A DNA stretch of 64,000 nt from Allodiplogaster sudhausi (taxonomy: Eukaryota; Nematoda; Chromadorea; Rhabditida; Diplogasteridae): NCBI GenBank assembly GCA_945643635.1, contig CALZFC010000006.1, forward strand, positions 4,332,001-4,396,000, written 5' to 3'. Made by a program: the position numbers and the translations under genes. Positions 47,794 to 58,074 of the stretch are shown here, one piece after another. Position 1 is the stretch's first letter. Every line of letters begins with the position of its first letter. Below the pieces are notes generated by a model. The model saw only the letters and a program-made list of their open reading frames with translations. It was not told the origin of the DNA and searched no databases.

Positions 47794-48252
47794 TTCGGAA
47801 AATCACCAATATTTATTTTAGTTTTTTTTCAATTCAAATTGTAATGGACCGACACATTTCTTTCTATCGCTCCACAACTTCCAGCTTTTATCGCTTACGT
47901 TAGTCAGGCCATGCCGGCCATCTGTCAAATGCCATTTGCCATTCAGGCTGGCATAGGCCTTTATCCCCTTGATTGTGTCAGGCCGTGCCAGCCATCTGTC
48001 AATTGTCATTTGCCATTCGGGCAGGCAGACGCTCTATGCGCCGCCCTTTTCTCCCTTTCGTGTGCTTATTCCTGCCATATGCTGCCTATGACTATATTGT
48101 GACTATGTGGCTGTCTTCAATTATTAAAAAATTACCCCTTTGATCTCATTTTCGCTGAATGTTTTAAATTTATGGCGCATGTATACGTAGCAAATATAAT
48201 TTTGTTTTTTTTAGTACTTGGATCTAAAATCATATGAATATTTTGTTAAGAA
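47794..48252. other. Promoter-side spacer inside the 7.8-kb element
   Basis: A direct repeat with CAGGC(C)ATGCC(G/A)GCCATCTGTCAA and ATTTGCCATTC occurs twice (about 47907 and 47979). It probably contains the promoter of the element's gene. No exon recognised. Confidence 0.5.
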
Positions 48253-51200
48253 ATGCGTCACGTTGTTCTCATACTTCTTCTTGTCATCGGCTTCAATGCC
48301 CATCCAAGTCGTCGTCGCAAACGAGGAGGTCCAGACACAGTCATCCCGAATATGGACCCTGAGATTGACAGCCTGGATGAGGAGGAAACTCCGTGCTACT
48401 TTTCTGTTCTCAGAAAGACTACCTATGAAAAAATGGAGCGACCAAAAGTTTCTGAAGTGGACACGAAATGCGAAGGCCCAAAGAAGAAGTACTAATATAT
48501 CACAATCGTAAATTATCTCTTAAAATTTATTTACTATATAATTTCAGGATGAAAGAACTTATTGATGAAGAAGCAACGAACTCCCTTGGAACATCAAATC
48601 TTCTTGACATGATTCTCTCTCGAGGAGCCGGCGAATTTGATTGGAATTACAATAATCCTGCAGAGGTAAGAAATAATTTTCTACAATAATGCTAAATAAT
48701 TCAGTTATTCAGACTGGCGGAATTGGCGGAAGGTACATTTGTCAGAAGCATATAGAAGAGCTTGGAACTCACTGGGACGATCATAGGCGATTCTACCATT
48801 ACAAACGCAAGAAGTCGTCATTAAAGAAGACCTGCTCATTGCCGCATCCATTTACGCACCATGGATCTCCACCCGTTGTGGCAGGAAGTGATGTTGTGGA
48901 GAAGGGAGAAGCGAGAGCAGCTTTAGAATTCGACGGGATATTGCTTCACATTGGATTGCGTGAGTGGTTTACTCTCCATTTCCTAAAAATCACGCATGTA
49001 CAATCATTGCAGCAGTGTGTCCAACGCATAAAATAGAATTGGAGAAGGATAGTGCACAACGAACAGTTCAAGAGACGGGCCACTCTATTCACCCCGCATT
49101 GGTGCAGAGACGTCTTTCAAAAACACCAGACGTTCCTGCCGATATTCAAGAATATGCTCCCTCCTGCTCACAAGACAACGATCCGACGTATTTCCCACCA
49201 CGCTACGAAGGACCACCTTTGAAGCGAACGGTCTCGACTGCTTCTGAATCTGCAAAGAAGACATTCTCTGAATATCTGAAAGCTATCGGTCAAGATAAGG
49301 TCATGCGAAGAAAGGACTACAGAGATATTGACGAAAGGTCTCAAAGAAGGAAAGCGATCTATCTGAAAGGCGCTTTCGATGTAGCCTGTGAGATCGTTGC
49401 TCCAGACTCCCCCAACGAACTCATGAAGAACTCACAAGAGGTTTATTTTTTTCTAAATTTTTTTCTAAATACTGACAAACTTTGAAGAGATCTCGAGGAG
49501 ACGAAGGAGGAAAGGCTGTTGATGTCTGCGGCAACCATGTATCGAATTCTTTCTGCCTGTTCAGCAACAAGACGGAAAAGTCTCCACGGTGTAGACTTTT
49601 TCGTTGCCGACGCAATGGTGGTTTGTAATAAAGTATTTAAAAACATTTTTCTAAACATTTATTTTAAAGGGCTTTGATGATGCGCTAGGGATCGTAGAGG
49701 GGCTCAAGATAAGCGGCGACATCGATGAATTTTGGGCAACTTCGCTTAGAATGAAGTTTCTCGAGGCAAAGCAATATTTGCGGACTGACTACAAAGTCCA
49801 CATCAAGCAGAAATCAAGAATTGCCGATCACTGTATCGGTCACGCGATCAGTGATCCCAAGTTGCCAGAGTTCTCTGAGCCGTGCCAAGGAGAAGGAATA
49901 TCCGATTCTCACATTCATGACCTTGTTTGTGATCGTTGTGAGTTGGTAAAGGTCAGTTTTTAAAAATATGATTAAGTAGGCACCTAGCCACTTTCATAAC
50001 TTCAAACAGTACACTAAAACATTTATAGATAGTAACTGAAGATCTTCGCGCAACTGTTGAGGAACTTCGTGATGCTGCCGCAGATGGGACTGAATTATGG
50101 AGGAAATTTGATAGAACACTGTCAGATGTTCATAGAATTGAGACGAGGATTGATGACCTGAAGAGGCATCAAATTCGAGCAACTGCCAGCGAGCGTGACC
50201 GCGATCAACTTGTTGCGTCTTTGGAAGACAACGAGGCCCTCATAACGCTTGACTGGGCGATGAAGCTTCTGCCAATGTTCTCTCGCGAGAAGACGACTGA
50301 CTTCTTTGCTAAGAGGGGAATCTCTTGGCACATAAGCCATGTCCTTGCGAGAGTTGATGGCGACTTGAAGCAACATACGTTTATTCATATAATGAAATCA
50401 GACCTCCAGGTTAGAAATAAACTACGAGTCAATATTAATTCGCATATATAAATATTAATACATCGATCTCCTTTAAATAGTAATTATAATTTATATTGGA
50501 CTGATAGTTATAACTATTACAATTATCAGGATACTGTCGCAGTCACTTCCGCAATTGGACACATTCTATCGTCACTGTCGAAAGTAGGAATCACGAAGGT
50601 TCACCTCAGATCTGATAACGCTGGTATTATTGATTTTCATATTATTGCATTATATTCCTCGAAATTCAACGACTCTGATAACAGGATGCTACAAAAGCAG
50701 TGCTACAATTGCCAGCCTTCCTGAGATATCTCTCAAATCGAATGTCAAGATCGCTTCCTATTTTTTTTCCGAGGCGCAAGCAGGAAAATCCGCCTGCGAC
50801 CGATATGCGGCGGTTGTGAAGCGGAAGCTTCATGATTACGTTGATTCTGGTCACGATGTAATCAATGCAGATCAATTTTATCAAGCCGTACTTCACCTGA
50901 AAGAACTCGCTGGGCTATCCGTATACGTCCGCACGCTGGCTGATCCGAAACCATCACCCACCAAAATCCCCCTCATATCCACGCTGAACACATTCGTATT
51001 CGAGGAAGACGGAGTTCGGGCATACAGACATTCTCGCATTGGAACGGGAAAATTGATACCATATTCTTCATTAACCTCGAACTCTGCAATAGCCACAAAT
51101 CAGAGAAAGGGGGGAAAGCTACCTGGCACCCCTGATTTCTGGTCGAGTACTGGGAAGCCACTGCGTTCTGAAAAGAACCCTCCTGCAATCGTTTCTCCAG

Positions 51201-52077
51201 GAATCAGTCACGACACTTGCCCGGCAGATGATTCAGAAATTTGCTCTTCTGAGACCCATCTTTTCCGCTGTCCTGTGGATCCATGCATCTCTGAGTTTCT
51301 AAGCTCTCAGCAATTGGCACGTCATCTTCTTCTGGGGAAACACAGATACCTGCCTGAGCGTCTTACGCTCCGCGACATTTCACTGCAGTACTACACTACG
51401 TCTGTAGAAGGCGTTCAAGCAAGACGCGTGTATCCTGATGTTGATGCCGCTATCGAGTCCTTGGAGGTTGTTGGATTGAATTTATTCCTATAAGGCTTTA
51501 ATGTGATATATTGTTTTTTTCTTTCTTCAGAAAACGAATGATAATGGAAAGAAGGCCATGCAAGGGTGGGCTCTACGTGACCGTAAAAGAGGAGAAAGAT
51601 TGCCTGAACGGTCAAAGGAGTTCATCAAGAAGATTTTTGACGAACGATGGCGTTCAAAGGTCAAATCCGATCCGCGTACAGCAGAGGCTCGGATGAGAAA
51701 TGCAGTGGACGATCAAGGGAGACTAATGTTTGCCCCTCATGAGTTACTAAACTATCGTCAGATTGCATCCATGTTCTCCCGTCTAGCCCAACAACAGAAG
51801 AAGGTTCGAATAACTCGATTAAAAAAGACATGGAAACATCATGACAATTCAGGAACCTCCAGTTCAAACGGAATCAACGGAGACGGATGAAGCGCTCATA
51901 GAATTATTTTCTCAAGAAGGAGACGAGGAGGAGCATTTCAGAACTGATCCGCAGTTTGAAACCGAATTCGATATCAACAGGGATATTGCATTCAATGAGC
52001 TCCAACTGGCTCACGAGCCTGAAATCGGACAAGAACCAGATGCCCAGCGAAATAGACCACATGAGGAATTATTTTGA
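48253..52077 (+). CDS. Element-borne DDE-like transposase candidate with C2H2 finger, about 1,063 aa
   Basis: Exons 48253-48485, 48548-48665, 48713-48959, 49013-49440, about 49489-49617, 49670-49951, 50029-50409, 50530-50623, 50685-51466, 51531-51803, 51853-52077. All joins keep frame except exon 4 to 5, which is one base off with every visible acceptor. Features: RYICQKHIEELGTHWDDHRR (about 125-145); a Cys/His region with ADHCIGHAIS and DLVCDRCELVK; TLDWAMKLLP (D about 554) and FFAKRGISWH; HLRSDNAGCYKS (D about 635); YFFSEAQAGKSACDR (E about 667); one C2H2 finger FRCPVDPC...HLLLGKH (C833, C838, H851, H857); and a tail LNYRQIASMFSRLAQQ. The D-D-E spacing (about 80 and 31 residues) suits an RNase H-fold DDE transposase, and the position between inverted repeats supports this. 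A hydrophobic start (VVLILLLVIG) is unexpected. Similar uncharacterised proteins are recalled from cnidarian genomes, but no name is assigned. Confidence 0.8.
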
Positions 52078-52864
52078 TAACTCTCTCTCTATCTCTCACT
52101 CTCTCTCTCACTTACGACGTCTCCTTCAATTAGATCCAAAAAGACTGTATTATTTGTGAACATCAGTTCACTTCGCAGTTATTGACTAAATGTATATGCC
52201 AGAAATGTATCAGTCCTTTACAGTTCGAAAGACAGTACACAGCAAAAAAATATGATGCAACCGCTCCAAATTCTTCAGCTATGTATCATATGAGTCAATT
52301 GAAAGCAGAAAAGGAGAATCGGCCCAAATCTGGCATTCATGGATTGTTCGTTATAGAGAATTCATGCACTTGACGACGGAAATTGTTCTCTTCTGCACTA
52401 ATTGTGTGATGAATCAAAGACTTTATTTCGTAACTGATGCCGTAGAGAACATATCCAAAGAGAGAAAAATAACTTATAACGTCCGACAAGTCATTTACAT
52501 GGGTGAAGCAAAATGATAAGTATTTATGATGTAAAAGTATTGTTGTAACCTTAATAAAGCCATAATTGCTCGCGAATTCGCACCTTTTTGCCTGACACAA
52601 GGGCGAGAGAGCATTTGACTTCTAGACATCGATAAGGCGGTAGCCCTGAAAATCGTTGTCGGCTGGAAAATTTCAATGAAGTTCTTTGGAATAAAAGTTT
52701 GCCGAGAGAAAAATTTCCCCTATTACATTCGGCACTAATCATTTATGATGGACATTTCTGTTTAGTACACCCTGAGCCAATTAGAGAAGGGTAATCATCA
52801 AACCGATTATGCGCTATTTCAAGTGCCGGGTCCTTATTCTCACTATGGGGTGCTATTTCGCAGG
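52078..52864. other. Spacer between the two genes of the 7.8-kb element
   Basis: A short CT tract (52081-52115), an AATAAA at about 52552, and no supported exon. Confidence 0.5.
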
Positions 52865-53430
52865 TCACAGAAGAACAATGGTGAGAATGGGAGTTCGTTC
52901 AACAAAATGAGAGAAATAACACTCATCCTTTTCCGAGGAAAAAAACGATCCAACTACGAAACAGGAGAATGATCCGCTTTTCGGAGCTTATATTCACAGA
53001 TGGCAACTTACGTCTCGCTTCTTCCTGTAGATCATGTAGCAGAAGATCAAGATAAGCATCAGCGCCAGAATGAAGCCCAGGATCATCCAGTAGGCAGTGC
53101 CAGAGGACTCTGGAACTAATATTTACGAGATCTGTAGTCATTGCCAGAATACTATAAAACGAACCAGGTATGCACATTTCACCGGTGAAACCAACAGCGC
53201 ATTCACACTCATACTCGAAGTCACTGACTTTCTTACACACCGTGTTGACTGGGCAATCACACATCTCTGAATATGACAATAGAAAATAAACGTTAATGAT
53301 ATCATTAAAAAAACATTTAGGAATGAACATGACAAAAAAAGAAAATATTTGACCGTTGATGACAATTCAAGTTACCGTATGACACTGCGAATGGTCAGGC
53401 AACTGGTCAGAACAACGACTAGCAACATTG
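52865..53430 (-). pseudogene. Fragment of an EGF-like single-pass membrane protein gene inside the element
   Basis: Minus-strand exon-like blocks 53430-53376, about 53266-53165, 53115-53012 and 52927-52865. Block 2 is an EGF-type module (MCDCPVNTVCKK ... YECECAVGFTGEMCIP). Block 3 encodes a membrane span WMILGFILALMLILIFCYMI followed by YRKKRD, and block 4 a short tail with stop. The phase between blocks 2, 3 and 4 is consistent. Block 1 could supply a signal-like start (MLLVVVLTSCLTIRSV), but its phase does not fit block 2, and anything upstream would run into the terminal repeat after 53561. Capture of part of a host gene is likely; a small functional cargo gene cannot be ruled out. Confidence 0.6.
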
Positions 53431-53560
53431 CTGAAATTAAATTTTATTAAGTATTACAATGAAGGATAAACCTTTTCATAAATAGCGAATTTACATGTTG
53501 AATCTCATTTATATTTTTCGCGTTTATAAACAAAACACCCGATACAAATTTTTGTCCTTC

Positions 53561-54565
53561 TCCTTCCACAATCAAGTCTCTCATGGCGAAAAATAGGCAG
53601 TCAAAAGTAAAAAAAAATTGTCCACAATCTGGCCTAGAGATGTTGTTCGATACCAGGAACACGAAATACCTTGTTATTTGGAACGAAAACAGCGATTAAT
53701 AAAATTATCGCATTTATAGACAAAATACCCGAAGCAAATTTTTGCTCGGACGGCGCATTTGAAATCACCTTTTCGGGGCAAATGGAAAGTGAAAACAATC
53801 TGCTTTGAACATACATTGTGTAGAATTTTGTGCTCTACAAGACATAACTATTAAACTATTGTTTTCAGTAAGCTCGTGCGCATTAATCTTCATGAAATAG
53901 GTTTTCATCCATTTTCCAAAATGCTTGAAAATTTGATTTTTCCGGATTTTATCAATTAATCACGCTTTGAGTGAAAATTTCTCAGACAAATATTGAAAAG
54001 AATAACTTTCTGAATAGAACAATCTGTTTATCTTCAATGGGCGTCTCAAATGTGGCCCGTTGTAGCCATTTTGCGCAATCGTCCCGGCGAGAGTTGCTCC
54101 TATTCTCGTAACTTTTTCGGGGCTTGGGGGAAAGACGTTGACCTTGGTTCTGAGATATGTTATACAGTTTTTCATGCTCTTTAATCTGAAACAAAAATCC
54201 CACGCACAAATGAGGTTAAGGTACTCAACGAGCGAAAACAAAAATTCATGACGAAATTAAATAACTAAAATGAAACTTTTTGAGGAAAGTCCCAACACAC
54301 TTTTTATTAAGCATTCGACGAGAAATCGAAAGAAAAAAAGGATATCAAAAAATGTTGACTTTAAAGCCCGATATGAATTTTCAAATTTTTAACACACTTT
54401 AAGGTATTCCTGGAGAGAAAATTTTTATAAAAATAAAATTTTCCCAAAAAGTTAATAGATAGGCCCTTGGTCATGTCTGATCACATCCTCAATGTTTGGA
54501 TCCGCAATCTTGCATCTAGGGCAGGGCTGTATGGACGTCTCCTTGAGTCTTACAGAGAGGCTCTC
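53561..54565 (-). repeat. Right terminal inverted repeat of the 7.8-kb element
   Basis: Reverse complement of the left repeat, ending GGCTCTC next to TTAA. The outermost 65 bp differ from the left end in a short block (GGAGACGTCCATACAG versus GGCTCCAGTAGGCA-type sequence) before identity resumes at GCCCTAGATGCAAGATTGCG. Confidence 0.93.
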
Positions 54566-54673
54566 TTAACCATTACATAATGATTAATCACGAATCGTGC
54601 TATTGAATCACAGTTTTATATGTTTGTTAGAGATATGAACTTTCCAACCACAAAACATTCTCAATGATTTTAG

Positions 54674-54808
54674 ATATCGAACGATTTCAATCCCGAGTCG
54701 TCATGCGTCTACGACACCGATGGAGATATGTATGTGCAAGAAAGATTTCAGAATCTTGCTGATGCCTTCTTGAGGCCCGCCTCCACGTACCACGCCGAGT
54801 TCCATTAG
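54674..54808 (+). CDS. Orphan last exon of an unknown gene, beside the element
   Basis: A TTTTAG acceptor, 44 codons in phase 0 (ISNDFNPESSCVYDTDGDMY ... RPASTYHAEFH) and a stop. Composition is that of real protein. Its upstream exons are not found between the element end and this exon, so the insertion or a rearrangement may have separated them. Confidence 0.4.
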   Translation: MSNDFNPESSCVYDTDGDMYVQERFQNLADAFLRPASTYHAEFH

Positions 54809-56176
54809 CCGACCACGACTCCCGCAGAGCTCTGCAGAGTCTCAGCCATGAAGAATGTTGGACATTAGAGGGCCGCCGACTTCTCTCGCGATATTCTCGG
54901 CTTCACAGCATTTTTAGGAGGACTTCCGACACATCGAATTGTCAGTCACGTCTTTCTAGTATACCGTATTTTCTCTATTAGCACCCCCCACCCCTCCCTT
55001 AACCACCAACCCCTCTTATAGTCCCCCTCCCTCGATATTGAATAGAAAAATTACCCCGGGGGTAGTAATAGAGGAAATTCGAAAATTAACCCCTCCGTAA
55101 TTCGAAACGACTTGATTCATTCATTTTATCAGCAGGTTTGAAATGAAGAGACAATATAATGTAAAGGTACATCCATATAATGTAATACATAGTATATAAT
55201 TTTGTGAGCTGACGACACGCGGCTGATTCATTGCATGCAAAGTGATAAAAACAAGAAAAGCAGAAATTGAAAAAAGGGAGTAACTAAATAAACACTCTCT
55301 TCCAATAAATTCAAGATTATTTAAACTATTTGAAACTTTGAGACAGGTCGTTTTGATGAAGTAAGTGGCATAATAATACTTTCAATTTCTATGCTTATGT
55401 TTGTCCAACGGTATTGAGCACAGAGTTTTCAAGGAAGTGAAATACGAAGCAGAGCATACAGGATTTCTTATGTAGAACTAATTATAGGCTCAAATTTTTA
55501 CAAGTGATCGTTTTAATTTCCGAATATCTTTTAAAACTAATGCTCACCCTGGGAAATTGTTTTTTTTATGAGAGATGCCTAAAAATAAGCATTTGCCTAA
55601 ATCAGTCATAATTATTACACTCTGTTTTTGTGACTAGCAACAAATTGTAAAAAATAAACTTATGATGGGATGGTCAAAACCAGGCCCGGGCCGGGCCGGG
55701 CCGGGCCCTATTTTCAAAATCTCGGCCCGGGCCGGGCCCGAGCCCGCCAAATTGCCCGCCAAATTGGCAACGGGCTGGCCCGGGCCTATGTTAAAACGGG
55801 CCCGGCCCGTGGGGTATGCGGGCCGGGCCGGGCCGGGCCCGTGGGGTAAGCGGGCCGGGCCGACCCGGGCCCTGCCTTCAAAATCTCGGCCCGGGCCCGC
55901 CAAATTAGCAACGGGCCGGGCCGCTTTGATCATCCCTGGATGGGACTTTTTATTCTTTTCTTTTGTTTTTCTCACTTCAATATTCTAATCCAAAGCGTTG
56001 TCGGAACTGTATTTTGGGAATCCAACACGAATTGATCCAACACTTTGTCACATCTTAATCAATGTATATGTAGATAAATGAATGAATAAATAAATAAAAG
56101 CGGCCTCCCAATATATGTAGCGATTCCCAAGAGCCCAGAAGATAACGGGAACTAGCACTAATCTGAAATTGTCTGA
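54809..56176. other. Intergenic with GC minisatellite
   Basis: Holds the GGGCCCGGCC array at 55680-55925 and otherwise AT-rich DNA. A C-rich stretch with CACCCCCCACCCC lies at about 54983. Confidence 0.5.
55680..55925. repeat. GGGCCCGGCC minisatellite
   Basis: Second locus of the GC-only array seen at 46.2-46.7 kb. It includes two longer units containing CAAAATCTCGGCCCGGG and AAATT(G/A)GCAACGGGC, so a higher-order unit of about 200 bp may exist. Confidence 0.9.
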
Positions 56177-58074
56177 ATGCAAACACAACGGTGTTTCAAA
56201 GTGCCGTATAGCACACGTGAAAGTCTGAACTCACGTATGAACTCACGCGGTTGTTTTATCGTTATGCTAATGGTTGTATCAAAGATAACACTAGTATTGG
56301 TCCTATTAAGACTTCGTCAAAAATATGTACAGATGCCTCTTCGAAAGCGCAAGCGTTTGCCGATTACTTTGAGCAATGTTTTGATTTCGCCTCTCTATCC
56401 CCTCCGCCTCCACCGACCGATTCTATCCCGTGCCTTCCTCACCGATTAGATTACATCGAATTCAACTCAGAAGAAATTTATCGTGCCTTGTCTAAGCTTA
56501 ATAATAGAAACTCTACATCTCCTGATAGAGTTCCATAACTCTATTGCTACTCCGATCACTATTATATTTAGCCGAATAATGATGTATGGTAAAATCCCCA
56601 AAATTTGGTCCCATGCACTCATTCGTCCTGTTTACAAACGAAAAGGATCTCGCGAAGATTGTGTGAATTATCGTCCTATATCTCTTACTTGTTCTCTGTC
56701 TAAGGTAATGGAACGTATTGTCTCCCGTCGAATTTTTAATTTTCTTGAAGAACATTCCATTCTTACCCCTTATCAATACGGTTTTCGCCCCCGTCATTCA
56801 GTCTCCACTGCCATTTTATCCACCCTCAATTCATGGCACCGCGCCTTAGACTCGAATCAGTTTATCACCACTGCCTATGTTGATTTTACCAATGCCTTCG
56901 ATTCAGTTCCCCGACCTCATCTCCTCTATAAGCTTTCCAAAATAGGTATCTCGGGTAGCCTTTTGCGATTCTTTGATTCTTTTCTAGCAAATAGAACTCA
57001 GTCTGTTATCATCAGTGACTCTACTTCTCTCACGTACTCTATTAATAATGGCGTCAATCAGGGAACTTGTCTAGGACCTCTGCTCTTTTTGATCTACATT
57101 AATGACATTGTTGAATGTATCCCTCCAGGCTGTCATTTCACAATTTATGCGGATGATGCTAAGCTCGATACTTATAATGACCCTTCCCTCCTTCAATGTG
57201 CACTTAACGCCATAGATTCATGGGCCAATCAGTGGGGCCTAATTATTTCTCTGGATAAAACTGTCGTTATGTCAATTGGTAGATACTCTATTTCGCCGTC
57301 ATTCTCTCTGCGTGGCGTTTACCTCCCAACAGTTTCATCGTTTAAGGACCTCGGTATTACATATGATAGTGAGCTCTGTTTTGGTGAACATATTCAATCC
57401 ATAGTTAGAAAAGCCTCCGCAAGATGCGCATATATTCTTCGGTCATTCAGATCTCGCAACCCTTCTATTTTGATACGCTTATATAAAGTTTATGTTTTGC
57501 CCCTACGTGACTCACTGTCTGAGGTGTGGAACCCCTCCGCTGTCTTATTTGTTAATTTTATTGAGAAAGTTCAGAGAAGTTTCACTCGTTCCATCTTTAA
57601 GAGAATTGGTCGTTCTTTAACATATAATCAACGCTTAGAATCCCTTGGCTTACCCTCTCTCGAGCAACGTAGACAAGTTACTGATCTAGTTACAACCTTC
57701 AAAATAGTACGGAATCTTACTCCTATTGAACCCACTTGCTTTTTCAAATTTCCTGGTCGATACTCTTCCAACCTCCGAGGGCACTCACTTAAGCTTGCCT
57801 TTCCTTCTCTTCGATCTCTTCGCTATAAACGTGCTAGTCTATCTTATCGTGTGATTCGGTTATGGAATTCACTACTAGAACAACATGTCTCTTCCTGTTC
57901 ACTGTCTTCTTTTCGTACTTATTGTTATACTGTCACATCATGATTTTTTCCTTCTTTTTCATTTTACATTCTTTCTTTTCCTTTCCCATTGCTTGACCCT
58001 GACTGCAACATTGCAACGAATATATGTTACACACATTACATCTATGCTGGGCAAAGCGATAAAGATATATAAAG
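56177..58074 (+). mobile_element. LINE with nearly intact reverse transcriptase, 5'-truncated
   Basis: The 486-codon frame at 56483-57943 covers reverse transcriptase fingers to C-terminus: NYRPISLTCSLSKVMERI, motif A AYVDFTNAFDSVPRPHL, motif B NNGVNQGTCLGPLLFLIYIN, motif C IYADDAKL and the downstream thumb with SLDKTVVMSIG. The upstream piece (56251-56538; KAQAFADYFEQCFDF ... NNRNSTSPDRVP) continues it in another frame, so one frameshift at about 56538 breaks the protein. No apurinic endonuclease domain remains. The 3' end is ATATATAAAG, as in the LINE at 30.9 kb. Clade resembles CR1/jockey types (inference). Confidence 0.93.

Larger units (their letters stand above)
46798..54565. mobile_element. 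7,768-bp TTAA-flanked DNA transposon with about 1-kb terminal inverted repeats
   Basis: Both outer ends read GAGAGCCTCTC(A/T)GTAAG and are bordered by TTAA (46794-46797 and 54566-54569). The terminal inverted repeats (46798-47793 and 53561-54565) are nearly identical apart from about 30 bp just inside the ends. They enclose an 11-exon plus-strand gene with transposase-like motifs and a minus-strand EGF gene fragment. The termini resemble those of the three foldback elements, which lack genes. TTAA targets with purine-rich ends are known for Kolobok-like transposons, but the superfamily cannot be fixed by eye. The element appears to have landed beside the last exon of an unknown gene (54674-54808). 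Confidence 0.9.

Noticed and set aside
47111..54241. Matching 93-codon frames at 47,111 (+) and 53,960 (-) as a conserved gene pair
   Set aside because: They lie entirely inside the terminal inverted repeats and are repeated because the repeats are; no domain or expression signal is visible.
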